Shown: positions 23,515 through 31,595 of the stretch, piece after piece | Position numbering within the stretch: the stretch's first letter is position 1 | Layout of the letters: the number at the start of each line of letters is the position of its first letter | From: Anaerolineales bacterium UBA2395 | GTDB lineage: Bacteria > Chloroflexota > Anaerolineae > Anaerolineales > Villigracilaceae | DNA: 64,000 nucleotides | Direction: 5' to 3' | Assembly: GCA_002343775.1 (NCBI GenBank) | Contig: DDSH01000022.1 | Span: 108,058-172,057, forward strand | Position numbers and translations under genes: made by a program | Notes under the pieces: generated by a model | Told to the model about the DNA's origin: nothing | Database searches by the model: none | What the model saw: the letters and a program-made list of their open reading frames with translations, nothing else

Positions 23515-25059
23515 ATGCTTTCACGCGTTTATTCCTGCGCTGTGGTGGGACTTGAAGGCGTCATCGTCGAAGTGGAAGTCGATTACACCAACGGTCTCCC
23601 CGGCGTCACCATCGTAGGTCTGCCCGATACTGCCGTTCAAGAAAGCCGTGAACGTGTGCAAACCGCCGTCAAGAACGCGGGCTTGCATTTCCCCCGTCAC
23701 CGCATCGTTGTCAATCTCGCACCGGCTGTCGTCCGCAAAGAAGGACCCGCCTACGACCTGCCCATCGCGCTTGGCGTTGTCATCCTCGCCGGGTATCTTC
23801 CGCACGAAACCATCGAAGGCGCACTCGTCATCGGCGAACTTTCACTGGATGGCATCGTCCGCCACACACGCGGCATGTTACCCATGGCAGCCTCTGCACG
23901 CGCCAATGGGTTCAAGCGGATGTTCGTCCCCGAAGCGGATGCAGGTGAAGCGGCTTTGATTCCCGACCTGGAAGTGTATCCCGTCAAATCTCTGGCGCAT
24001 CTCGTCGGACATTTGAGCGGGCGCGAACCCATTCAACCTTATCAACCCTCCAGCGACGACCAGCCCGAGCCGCTCTTCACCCCCACCGACTTTGCCGAAA
24101 TCAAGGGACAGGAACACGTCAAACGTGCGCTCGAAGTCGCTGCGGCTGGCGGACATAACCTGCTTATGGCGGGAAGCCCAGGCAGCGGAAAAACACTGTT
24201 AGCCCGTGCTCTACCGGGCATCTTGCCAGAAATGAGTATTGAAGAATCACTGGATGTGACACGCATCTACTCTGTGGCGGATCAACTCCCCGCTGGCACA
24301 CCACTCATCAAACATCGTCCGTTTCGTTCGCCGCATCACACCATCTCCCATGCAGGTCTCGTCGGCGGTGGGAATATCCCCAAGCCCGGCGAAATCTCGC
24401 TCGCCCATCGTGGCGTCCTCTTCCTTGATGAATTTCCCGAATTCGGCACACGCGTCCTCGAAGTCATGCGCCAGCCAATGGAAGACAAGATCGTCACCAT
24501 CAGCCGCGCAAAAGGCTCATTAACTTTTTCAGCAAACTTCCAATTGATTGCTGCCATGAATCCCTGTCCATGTGGATTTTATGGAGACGCCCAAAAACCC
24601 TGCACTTGCGCCCCTGCCGTAGTGACCAAGTACCAAAAGCGCATATCCGGCCCCATCCTCGACCGCATTGATATCCACATCGAAGTGCCACGTGTCGACT
24701 ATGAAAAACTCAGTGGAGATCGCTTAGGCGAAACCAGCGAGTCGATTCGCAAGCGAGTGCAAGCAGCAAGAGATATTCAGACACAACGATATTCGAGTAG
24801 TCGAAATTCGAATATCGAAGTATCGAATATCATCTGCAACGCAGACATGCGCATCGGCGAGGTAAGGCAATTTTGCCAGTTACAGCCCGAAGGTCAGAGC
24901 CTGATGCGGGCGGCGATGAGTCAACTCAACTTATCGGCACGTGCTTATCACCGCATCCTCAAACTATCCCGCACTATCGCGGATTTGGCGGGGAGCGAAG
25001 AGATCCAGTCACCGCATCTGGCAGAGGCGCTGCAATACCGTCCGAAGATGATGATGTAA
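23515..25059 (+). CDS. YifB/ComM-family Mg-chelatase-like AAA+ ATPase
   Basis: A 514-residue protein of the YifB/ComM family. ComM is a branch-migration helicase that helps integrate DNA taken up by transformation. The N-terminal Lon-protease-like domain covers about residues 1-180 ('GLPGVTIVGLPDTAVQESRE'). The AAA+ domain has Walker A 'GSPGSGKT' (about 220), Walker B 'FLDEFPEF' (about 305) and the Cys-rich 'NPCPCGFYGD' loop with 'CTCAP', a probable zinc site. The C-terminal Mg-chelatase lid region ends near 505. Residues about 424-439 carry an unusual insert encoded by an inverted repeat (see findings). Downstream is a hairpin. Confidence 0.92.
   Translation: MLSRVYSCAVVGLEGVIVEVEVDYTNGLPGVTIVGLPDTAVQESRERVQTAVKNAGLHFPRHRIVVNLAPAVVRKEGPAYDLPIALGVVILAGYLPHETIEGALVIGELSLDGIVRHTRGMLPMAASARANGFKRMFVPEADAGEAALIPDLEVYPVKSLAHLVGHLSGREPIQPYQPSSDDQPEPLFTPTDFAEIKGQEHVKRALEVAAAGGHNLLMAGSPGSGKTLLARALPGILPEMSIEESLDVTRIYSVADQLPAGTPLIKHRPFRSPHHTISHAGLVGGGNIPKPGEISLAHRGVLFLDEFPEFGTRVLEVMRQPMEDKIVTISRAKGSLTFSANFQLIAAMNPCPCGFYGDAQKPCTCAPAVVTKYQKRISGPILDRIDIHIEVPRVDYEKLSGDRLGETSESIRKRVQAARDIQTQRYSSSRNSNIEVSNIICNADMRIGEVRQFCQLQPEGQSLMRAAMSQLNLSARAYHRILKLSRTIADLAGSEEIQSPHLAEALQYRPKMMM
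24788..24831. repeat. AT-rich inverted repeat inside the yifB-like gene
   Basis: GATATTCGA (24788-24796) and TCGAATATC (24823-24831) are perfect inverted arms, with TTCGAATATCGAA between them. It codes in frame for a Ser/Asn-rich stretch between 'RDIQTQRY' and 'CNADM'. It looks like an in-frame insertion of a palindromic repeat. Confidence 0.6.
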
Positions 25060-25361
25060 ACTTTTATGGGTATGAGTTTTACCCCATACTTAATACATAC
25101 CAACCCCTGCTTTTATATAGAGACAGGATTCTAAGAAGAGAACCAAAAGAACTTGATGAACAAGAACCCATCAAGTTCTTTTGATATATCAGCCCAAGAG
25201 TGGAAACTGCTATTTGAAAGAATGATAGAAGGGTGTATCAAGAAAAACATTACACAGCCCTATATTACATTTGTCACTACACATATCTGAATAAAGTAAT
25301 ACAATTTTTTTCGAAAATAACCTTTTCCCAGTTTGCACGACTGTTTTTTATAGGAGTTTTT
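25060..25361. other. Intergenic region between yifB and the ferredoxin gene
   Basis: AT-rich. It contains a hairpin at 25144-25183, a short open frame at 25156-25290 (44 codons, MNKNPSSSFDISAQEWKLLF...) that starts inside the hairpin and has no proper ribosome site, and AAAATA/TAATAC-type stretches that could include the promoter of the redox operon. I cannot place that promoter with confidence. The short frame resembles a gene fragment more than a gene. Confidence 0.5.
25144..25183. terminator. 15-bp perfect hairpin after yifB
   Basis: CAAAAGAACTTGATG (25144-25158) and CATCAAGTTCTTTTG (25169-25183) are exact inverted copies with a 10-base loop. The trailing T-run is built into the stem. Likely terminator. 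Confidence 0.65.
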
Positions 25362-25628
25362 TTGGCTTTTCTAAATGTATTTAAGCGCAGCGCCAGAAAA
25401 CGCACAACCCTCGCCGAGGGACATGTCGTCCCTGATGCGGCGCGGTGTGTGCAGTGCGGCATTTGCACTTACAACTGTCCCATTGAAATTGATGTGCGCG
25501 CTCATGTCTGGCGCAGTGAAGCCATCAACCGCAGCGAGTGCCTGACATGCGGCGAGTGTGTGGCGCGTTGTCCGCGTGGGGTGTTGCGCTTTGAGCGCAC
25601 CGACCTCTTTGCAGCGGAGGCATCATGA
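25362..25628 (+). CDS. Small 2x[4Fe-4S] ferredoxin-type protein
   Basis: An 88-residue protein with two Cys-rich motifs, 'CVQCGICTYNCP' and 'CLTCGECVARCP', each for a 4Fe-4S cluster, in the arrangement of the HdrC/heterodisulfide-reductase-like ferredoxins. The start is a TTG at 25362 with AGGAG six bases before it. A longer frame beginning at 25233 adds a Phe/Tyr-rich, AT-rich N-terminus and has no such site. The gene overlaps the following oxidoreductase by four bases (ATGA), so the two are translationally coupled. It probably passes electrons between the flavoprotein and the membrane cytochrome. Confidence 0.8.
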   Translation: MAFLNVFKRSARKRTTLAEGHVVPDAARCVQCGICTYNCPIEIDVRAHVWRSEAINRSECLTCGECVARCPRGVLRFERTDLFAAEAS

Positions 25629-26923
25629 GGCACGTCATCATCGGTTCAGGCGTGGCGGGAATCGCAGCAATAGAATCAATTCGCAGCGTGGAGCGAGGCG
25701 CAGAGATCATCATGCTCGGCGACGATCCGCATGGGTTTTATTCGCGCCCTGGGTTGGCGTATTACCTCACGGGTGAATTATCCGATCACGCCCTGTATCC
25801 CAAAACGCGCGAAGATTACAAAAAACTTGGATTCACCTACCGCAAAGCCCGCGTGACGAAAATCCTGCGTGACGAAACCTCGCTGCAATTGGATGACAAC
25901 TCGCTTCTAACGTACGACAGGCTGCTGCTTGCCACTGGAGCCTTTGCCACGCCTCTGGCTGTTTCTGGCGCAACCCTGCAAGGTGTAGTGAAACTCGATC
26001 ATTTAAGTGATGCGCGGAATATTCTCAAACTCGCCAAACGCGGGCGGACTGCGGTTGTGGTCGGTGGCGGCATTACCGCGCTCGAACTCGCCGAAGGCTT
26101 GCTGGCACGCGGCATGGACGTCCATTATTTGTTGCGAGGGAATCGCTACTGGAGCAATGTACTCGACGAACAGGAATCGCGCATTATCGAAGCGCGTTTG
26201 CAAGTGGAAGGGATCACCCTGCACTTTCATTCAGAATTGCAAGAGATCATCGGGCGGTCGGGTAAGGTAAATTCCATCCGCCTGAAAAATGGAAAAACGC
26301 TCAAATGTGACCTGCTCGCCTATGCCATCGGCATCCAACCGCGTGTGGAGTTGGCGCGTGAGGCGGGTCTGCAAGTGGATCGCGGCATTCTTGTGAACGA
26401 ATTCATGCAGACAGATGACCCAAATATTTTTGCGGCAGGTGATGTGGCACAAGTATTCGACCCGATCAGCGGGCGCTCGATCCTCGATAGTTTGTGGGGC
26501 GCTGCCCGTGAACAAGGCTGTGCGGCGGGCACGAACATGGCGGGACGAAGCACACCCTACATCAAGTCCATACCGTTCAACGTTACACGGCTGGCAGGGC
26601 TGACCACCACCATCATCGGCGCAGTTGGGCATGGAAGGGATGAAGACCTGGTCGGCATTGCACGCGGCGATAGCGAGACCTGGCGTGAACTTCCAAATGC
26701 CGTGATCGCCCAAAGCGGCTTCGATGTGAACCGCGTGCGCATTCTCGTCGGCGAGAAAAAACTGATCGGTGCAGTGGTCATGGGAGATCAAACGCTCTCC
26801 ATCCCCTTGCAAAGAATCATCACACAACAAGTGGATATTTCTCCCATGCGCGACAGGCTGCTCGCCCATGATGCGAAGTTATCCGATGTCATTGTGGATT
26901 TTTGGACCAAACTTAAATCTTGA
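25625..26923 (+). CDS. FAD-dependent pyridine nucleotide-type oxidoreductase
   Basis: A 432-residue flavoprotein of the NirB/rubredoxin-reductase/CoA-disulfide-reductase superfamily. FAD-binding GSGVAGIAA is at residues 7-15, NAD(P)-binding 'VVVGGGITALELAEGLLARG' near 142-161, and the second FAD motif 'NIFAAGDVAQVFD' near 272. There is no redox-active CxxC or catalytic Cys near residue 42, so it is not a disulfide reductase; electrons probably go to a protein partner. The last 110 residues form a dimerisation domain. It overlaps the ferredoxin gene and precedes the cytochrome b-like gene by 26 bases. Expected role: NAD(P)H or ferredoxin oxidation coupled to the membrane and multihaem partners. 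Confidence 0.85.
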   Translation: MRHVIIGSGVAGIAAIESIRSVERGAEIIMLGDDPHGFYSRPGLAYYLTGELSDHALYPKTREDYKKLGFTYRKARVTKILRDETSLQLDDNSLLTYDRLLLATGAFATPLAVSGATLQGVVKLDHLSDARNILKLAKRGRTAVVVGGGITALELAEGLLARGMDVHYLLRGNRYWSNVLDEQESRIIEARLQVEGITLHFHSELQEIIGRSGKVNSIRLKNGKTLKCDLLAYAIGIQPRVELAREAGLQVDRGILVNEFMQTDDPNIFAAGDVAQVFDPISGRSILDSLWGAAREQGCAAGTNMAGRSTPYIKSIPFNVTRLAGLTTTIIGAVGHGRDEDLVGIARGDSETWRELPNAVIAQSGFDVNRVRILVGEKKLIGAVVMGDQTLSIPLQRIITQQVDISPMRDRLLAHDAKLSDVIVDFWTKLKS

Positions 26924-26949
26924 GAAAATAAATATGTCGGGAGGCAGGC

Positions 26950-27504
26950 ATGCTGAGAGGCTACACAGAACTCTGGCTTGCGGTTTTTGTTTGTATATTG
27001 ATCACGGGTGGGTATGGGGCAATGGTTGTATTGAATCAAGGCATCCCCGCTGCCAGTGAATTGTTCGGTCACACCATCGGCATCATCGGTTTCATTCTGA
27101 TGCTGATGACCGAAACATTTTACAGTTTGCGCAAACGGGTGCGCTTTGCCGCGTGGGGAAAATTATCCACCTGGCTGAAATTCCATATTTTCATGGGGTT
27201 GGTGGGTCCGTATATGGTTCTGCTCCATACGTCATGGAAGTTCAACGGGCTGGCAGGCGCCACCACCCTGCTGACGATCATCATCGTCGTGAGCGGATTC
27301 ATCGGGCGTTACATCTTCACCCGCATCCCCCGCACGCTGGATGGCTTGGAGATCGAAGGCACACTTTCGCAAGAGGCATTGAAGCGCGCGCGTCAACTCA
27401 TGGCATTGTGGCATACCGTTCACATTCCGATTGGTATTGCGCTGTTCATTTCTGCATTCGTTCACATTGGCGGGGCGTTGTATTACGCCACATTTTTCAA
27501 GTAG
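26950..27504 (+). CDS. Membrane cytochrome b-like protein
   Basis: A 184-residue integral membrane protein with four or five hydrophobic segments. Histidines at 41, 79, 93, 155, 158 and 172 fall in or next to these segments ('FGHTIG', 'FHIFMG', 'LLHTSW', 'LWHTVHIPIG', 'FVHIGG'), the pattern expected of bis-His haem b ligands in a b561/NarI-like electron carrier. I do not recognise the exact family. Placed between a cytoplasmic flavoprotein and an exported multihaem cytochrome, it is the obvious transmembrane link. Confidence 0.78.
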   Translation: MLRGYTELWLAVFVCILITGGYGAMVVLNQGIPAASELFGHTIGIIGFILMLMTETFYSLRKRVRFAAWGKLSTWLKFHIFMGLVGPYMVLLHTSWKFNGLAGATTLLTIIIVVSGFIGRYIFTRIPRTLDGLEIEGTLSQEALKRARQLMALWHTVHIPIGIALFISAFVHIGGALYYATFFK

Positions 27505-27513
27505 GAGGCGGGC

Positions 27514-28746
27514 ATGAACAACAATCGTCTTGGGTGTCTTACGGGTACGGGGGTTATCGCAGCATTGATTACATTCTTTGCCTTGGTTGGCGTTGCATTT
27601 GCCAGCGGCGGAGAGATGTTCAGTTCAGGCGATCTCAACACCCAACAGGGTGAAGAACTGAATGGGGTCACATCTCATGCCCAAATTAAGGAATGCGGCG
27701 CGTGCCATGTCCCATTTTGGGGGCAGGAGGAGATGGCAGATCGCTGTATCCAATGTCACACAGAAATTGCGGCGCAAATGCTCACCGTCGCCGAGTTGCA
27801 CGGCATCATCACGCATCAAAGTCCCGCGCTTGCCTGCCGTGATTGTCACCCCGAACATCGCGGCGAAACCGCTTCACTCACAGAGTTGGGCAAAAACGAA
27901 TTTCCGCATGATGCGCTTGGATATTCATTGGAGGGTCACCAACAAAATCTGGATGGGACTCCCTTTGAGTGTGCCGACTGCCACGCGGATGACATCACCA
28001 CCTTCGCTTCGGACTCCTGCCTGACCTGCCACCGCGAAGTAGATCTTGTATACACCCAACTTCATCTACTCGAATTCGGCGCGGACTGCCTTGTTTGCCA
28101 CGACGGCATCGACACCTACGGCGATGACTTCGATCACAACCGCTTCAGTTTTCCGTTGCAGGGAAAACACGTTGGGCTGCCGTGTTCGCAGTGTCACTTG
28201 AATGCCCGCAGCATCAGCGATATGCAATTGACATTACAAGATTGCTACTCCTGCCACCACTCGGATGATCCGCATGAGTTTGCCTATGGCGCAGAGTGTC
28301 AAGCCTGCCATTCGCCCGAAGGCTGGACGCCCGCTACGTTCGATCACAATCTCTCTGCCTTCAAACTGGATGGCGCACACGCAAACGTGGAATGTGAATC
28401 CTGCCATAAGAACGGCGTATATCAAGGCACACCGAAAGAGTGCGTTGCCTGTCATGCCGAACCTGACGAACATCGTGGGCAATTCGGCACCGACTGCGCC
28501 GCCTGCCATTCAACCAGCGCCTGGGAACCTGCTTCGTATAACGGTCCGCATACCTTCCCCATGAATCATGAAGGCGCAGAAGGCAAGTGCGCCACCTGCC
28601 ATCCCAACAGCCTGACCACCTACACCTGTTACGGCTGCCATGAGCATAATCCCTCCAGGATTGCTGAAGAACATCGCGAGGAAGGCATCTCCGATTTTGA
28701 GAACTGTGTCGAATGCCACGCCGATGGGCGAGAGCATGATGATTAA
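27514..28746 (+). CDS. Fifteen-haem cytochrome c
   Basis: A 410-residue exported protein with fifteen CxxCH haem c motifs, first Cys at residues 61, 78, 108, 153, 169, 192, 224, 244, 262, 294, 310, 328, 359, 372 and 398. The N-terminus has a hydrophobic segment (about 10-31) that is a signal peptide or anchor. Repeated 'FDHN...F.L.G.H' stretches (about 206-219 and 277-289) between motifs show that the protein grew by duplication of a two-to-three-haem unit. One haem per 27 residues suits a molecular wire. It begins nine bases after the cytochrome b-like gene. No homologue with a known function is recognised. Roles could be export of electrons or reduction of a nitrogen or metal compound. Confidence 0.9.
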   Translation: MNNNRLGCLTGTGVIAALITFFALVGVAFASGGEMFSSGDLNTQQGEELNGVTSHAQIKECGACHVPFWGQEEMADRCIQCHTEIAAQMLTVAELHGIITHQSPALACRDCHPEHRGETASLTELGKNEFPHDALGYSLEGHQQNLDGTPFECADCHADDITTFASDSCLTCHREVDLVYTQLHLLEFGADCLVCHDGIDTYGDDFDHNRFSFPLQGKHVGLPCSQCHLNARSISDMQLTLQDCYSCHHSDDPHEFAYGAECQACHSPEGWTPATFDHNLSAFKLDGAHANVECESCHKNGVYQGTPKECVACHAEPDEHRGQFGTDCAACHSTSAWEPASYNGPHTFPMNHEGAEGKCATCHPNSLTTYTCYGCHEHNPSRIAEEHREEGISDFENCVECHADGREHDD

Positions 28747-28754
28747 TTCCTGTA

Positions 28755-28790
28755 GAAAAAAGTCCCTGCCAGTTGGCAGGGACTTTTTTC
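28755..28790. terminator. Bidirectional rho-independent terminator
   Basis: A perfect 17-bp stem (28755-28771 and 28774-28790) with a GT loop has A6 and T6 on its two sides. It serves the cytochrome operon and the convergent DUF2202 gene. Confidence 0.92.
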
Positions 28791-28801
28791 AAACGGAAGA
28801 T

Positions 28802-29839
28802 TTAATGGTTTCCGCCGTTGCCTTTCCCATTGCCGCCCGCCCATAACGGCTGCCCCGTTTCACTACGGAAGGTGTAGGTCATGCCTGTTGCATCCATCGT
28901 GACCGTAATCGCGCTGTTCACGCCCTGGTCGCCGTAGAACATGACCACCGTCAAACCATCGCCAGCCGCGGGCGCGAAGCCGAGCGACTGGCTGTAGCGC
29001 ATATTGCCCGTGTCTACATAGAGAGTCTGTCCATCATCGGCAGTGAAACTGATGCCCATGCCGTCGTATGAATTAACCACACCGTGGACAGTGACCGCGC
29101 CAGAGACATTCGCCTGCGGAACCCCGCTTCCCACCTGACCTTGACCTGTCTGCCCAGCCTGAGCATTGCCGCCGCCATAACCGTTCCCATTGCCGCCCTG
29201 TTCACCCGTGAAAGCCGCGAGGTGATTATATGAAGCGTTCATCAGGTTGGTGTACACCAGTTGGATATCGGCATTGTCGGTCTGAGCAAGGCGAGCCTGC
29301 AAGTCGGCGATGTCCGTCTGCTCGATCAATGCGCCGACATTGAAAGCCTCAGTCGCAGAGATGGAGCCTTGCGCGATCAGTTGGTCGTACAAAGCCTGAA
29401 GGTTGGCATCTGTAAATTGACCAGGAGCAAGTGCGGGGTCGGCAAGACCGTAGCGATCCAATAGCAGTTTGATCTCATCCATATGAGCCTGCTCGCTGGC
29501 AGCGATATTCTGGAAAACAGGTTGTCCCCACAGTGCATACATCTGATTGTAGACATCGCGTGCCAGTTTTTCTTCTTCGCGCATGAAAAGCAATGCAGCG
29601 GCTTCTTCGGCGCTCAAATCTGAGGCTGGGATGGCAGTCAACTGCGTGCCATTCCCGCCCGTTGTGCCGCCATTACCGTTTCCACCGTTCCCGTTGCCAT
29701 TGCCATATTGAGCAAGATCGGTAGTGCTGGCAGTCGGAGCCGATGGCGAAGCAAAAGCATTGTAGGCACTTGCGCCCACGGCGATCACAACCACCGCTGA
29801 AAGGACGCCAATGAGAATGTGTTTGAAATTGTTGAACAT
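28802..29839 (-). CDS. Secreted DUF2202 (ferritin-like) protein
   Basis: A 345-residue exported protein. Residues 1-30 are a signal or anchor; a Gly/Asn-rich linker covers about 45-66. A DUF2202 ferritin-like domain follows (about 70-215) with 'REEEKLARDVYNQMYALWG' and 'ASEQAHMDEIKLLLDRYGL', whose Glu/His residues resemble a di-iron or metal site. After another Gly/Asn linker a beta-rich C-terminal domain (about 245-330) and a second GNGKGNGG tail follow. AAGGAG precedes the ATG. DUF2202 function is not established; it could bind metal, and its position between two cytochrome operons is suggestive. Confidence 0.85.
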   Translation of the reverse strand: MFNNFKHILIGVLSAVVVIAVGASAYNAFASPSAPTASTTDLAQYGNGNGNGGNGNGGTTGGNGTQLTAIPASDLSAEEAAALLFMREEEKLARDVYNQMYALWGQPVFQNIAASEQAHMDEIKLLLDRYGLADPALAPGQFTDANLQALYDQLIAQGSISATEAFNVGALIEQTDIADLQARLAQTDNADIQLVYTNLMNASYNHLAAFTGEQGGNGNGYGGGNAQAGQTGQGQVGSGVPQANVSGAVTVHGVVNSYDGMGISFTADDGQTLYVDTGNMRYSQSLGFAPAAGDGLTVVMFYGDQGVNSAITVTMDATGMTYTFRSETGQPLWAGGNGKGNGGNH

Positions 29840-30112
29840 GATTATCTCCTTGTTTATACGTCGCGCTTGAAACGTGACGTTCTTTTTTTACGATGACCCC
29901 ATGATAGAACGTCCATGTAAAGGCTTTGTAAACGTCCTTTCAAGACTCGAAAAATATTTTTGTTATTAATAACAAACCCAGCCTTTACCAAACCTTCACA
30001 AGTTCTTTTACCCCTCTACAACTTGCATTGATAAAACCACAACATGGAATCCGAAAGTTCTACTTTCGGAAAACCACGAAGCAGAACTTCGTTATTCCGC
30101 AAAGGAAATCTC
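29840..30112. promoter_or_regulatory. Divergent regulatory region between DUF2202 and cytochrome b genes
   Basis: No gene here. It contains a perfect 18-bp palindrome TTTGTTATTAATAACAAA (29959-29976), an inverted pair GTAAAGGCT / AGCCTTTAC (29917-29925 and 29980-29988), an inverted pair GACGTTC / GAACGTC (29876-29882 and 29907-29913), a 9-bp hairpin TCCGAAAGT-TCT-ACTTTCGGA (30050-30070), and a plus-strand promoter candidate TTCACA-N16-TACAAC (29995-30022). Confidence 0.55.
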
Positions 30113-31513
30113 ATGGAAGAACAAACACCTCAACCCGAACCTTCATTATTTGAACGAATGCGAAAACGCCTCACCCCCGAGGGCATCCCAGCCGATGACC
30201 GTGGACGAATGCGCATGGTCATGGAAAGCCTCGTCCTGCACATCCACCCCGCCAAAGTGGAAACCACCTCCATGAAGTGGACATACACCTGGGGCTTGGG
30301 CGGGCTCTCTGCCCTGCTCATGACCATCCTCGGCGGCACGGGCATCATCCTCATCAACAACTACACTCCCGCCGCACCGCAAGCCTATCTCGACATTTTA
30401 GAGATCAACTCCAACGTCTGGTTCGGCGAACTGATCCGCAACCTGCATCACTGGAGCGCAAATCTCCTTATTGTCGTCACCGTACTTCATCTTATTCGTG
30501 TCTTCGTCACAGGCGCGTACCGCCCGCCGCGTGAACTGAACTGGCTCATTGGAGTTGCCATGCTGCTGCTTGTTCTCGGCGCAAATTTCACAGGTTATCT
30601 TTTGCCGTGGGATCAACTCGCTTATTGGGCAATTACCGTCGGCACCAGCATCATCAGTTATGTGCCGCTCATCGGGCAGTGGCTCACTCAACTCGTCCTC
30701 GGCGGACCCGAAGTGGGCGCGAACACCCTGCTCAACTTTTACTCCATGCACATTTCATTTATCCCGCTCGCCATCTTCGGGTTGATGTCGTATCACTTTT
30801 GGCGCGTCCGCAAAGATGGCGGTCTGACCATTCCAAAATCTTCAAAGCAGATTGAAGACCCCAAACCCGAACGCGTGACCACCATCCCCAACCTGACCAA
30901 CCGTGAAATGATCTTTGCACTTGCATGGACGGCTGCGCTTCTTCTCTTCTCCATGCTTGTTCCGGCTCCATTGGAGGGAATCGCTAACTCAGCCTTATCT
31001 CCCAACCCTGCCAAAGCACCGTGGTATTTCATGGGACTTCAAGAACTTCTACTGCACTTCCACCCGTTGGTTGGCGCGATCATCATTCCCTCGCTTGCGA
31101 TTGCAGGGATTTTCCTGCTCCCCTTCTTTGACTTGAACCTAAAAAGCGTCGGCGTCTACTTTCGCTCCCAACGCGGACGCGCCCTCACCATCCTTGCTGT
31201 CGGCATCGCACTCATCGCCACTCCCATCTGGGTCTTGCTCGATGAGTACCTCCTCAACTGGACTCTCTGGCTGCCTACCTGGGACACGCTCATTTCAAAC
31301 GGACTCATTCCCCTTGCCGTCATCGCCCTGCCGCTCATCCTACTCGATGACCGTATTCACAAGATTTTTCAGGCTGACACCGAAGAACGCGTGCTGTTCA
31401 TTGCCACCTTCCTCTTCACCGCCTTCATCGTCCTTACCCTCATCGGCATCTACTTCCGCGGACCAGGCATGAATTTGTATTTTCCGTGGAATATGCCCGT
31501 TGTAGTTCATTAG
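30113..31513 (+). CDS. Cytochrome b subunit of a quinol:cytochrome c oxidoreductase
   Basis: A 466-residue fused cytochrome b (both b6-like and subunit-IV-like parts in one chain). The four haem-b histidines lie in 'LHHWSANLL' (His113), His126, 'SMHISF' (His213) and His228 ('SYHFW'). The quinol-site motif is 'NPAKAPWYFMG', an APWYF variant of PEWY that is common in menaquinol-oxidising anaerobes and Chloroflexota. The ATG at 30113 has AAAGGA six bases before it; a frame starting at 30044 extends through the hairpin and is rejected. First gene of a three-gene operon with Rieske and tri-haem cytochrome c. Confidence 0.92.
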   Translation: MEEQTPQPEPSLFERMRKRLTPEGIPADDRGRMRMVMESLVLHIHPAKVETTSMKWTYTWGLGGLSALLMTILGGTGIILINNYTPAAPQAYLDILEINSNVWFGELIRNLHHWSANLLIVVTVLHLIRVFVTGAYRPPRELNWLIGVAMLLLVLGANFTGYLLPWDQLAYWAITVGTSIISYVPLIGQWLTQLVLGGPEVGANTLLNFYSMHISFIPLAIFGLMSYHFWRVRKDGGLTIPKSSKQIEDPKPERVTTIPNLTNREMIFALAWTAALLLFSMLVPAPLEGIANSALSPNPAKAPWYFMGLQELLLHFHPLVGAIIIPSLAIAGIFLLPFFDLNLKSVGVYFRSQRGRALTILAVGIALIATPIWVLLDEYLLNWTLWLPTWDTLISNGLIPLAVIALPLILLDDRIHKIFQADTEERVLFIATFLFTAFIVLTLIGIYFRGPGMNLYFPWNMPVVVH

Positions 31514-31595
31514 CAAATTGGTAGGTTGATAACTCATGCATTACGCATCACGTACCTTCAACCTGTAACCTTCAACTTATAACTGGACTTTCCCC

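Noticed and set aside
25156..25290. A 44-codon open frame (MNKNPSSSFDISAQEWKLLF...) between yifB and the ferredoxin gene.
   Set aside because: It starts inside the yifB hairpin, lacks a ribosome site and is very short. It may be a gene remnant but I cannot support a function.
25233..25361. An N-terminal extension of the ferredoxin gene starting at 25233.
   Set aside because: The extension is AT-rich and Tyr/Phe-rich, has no ribosome site, and a TTG with AGGAG at good spacing begins at 25362.
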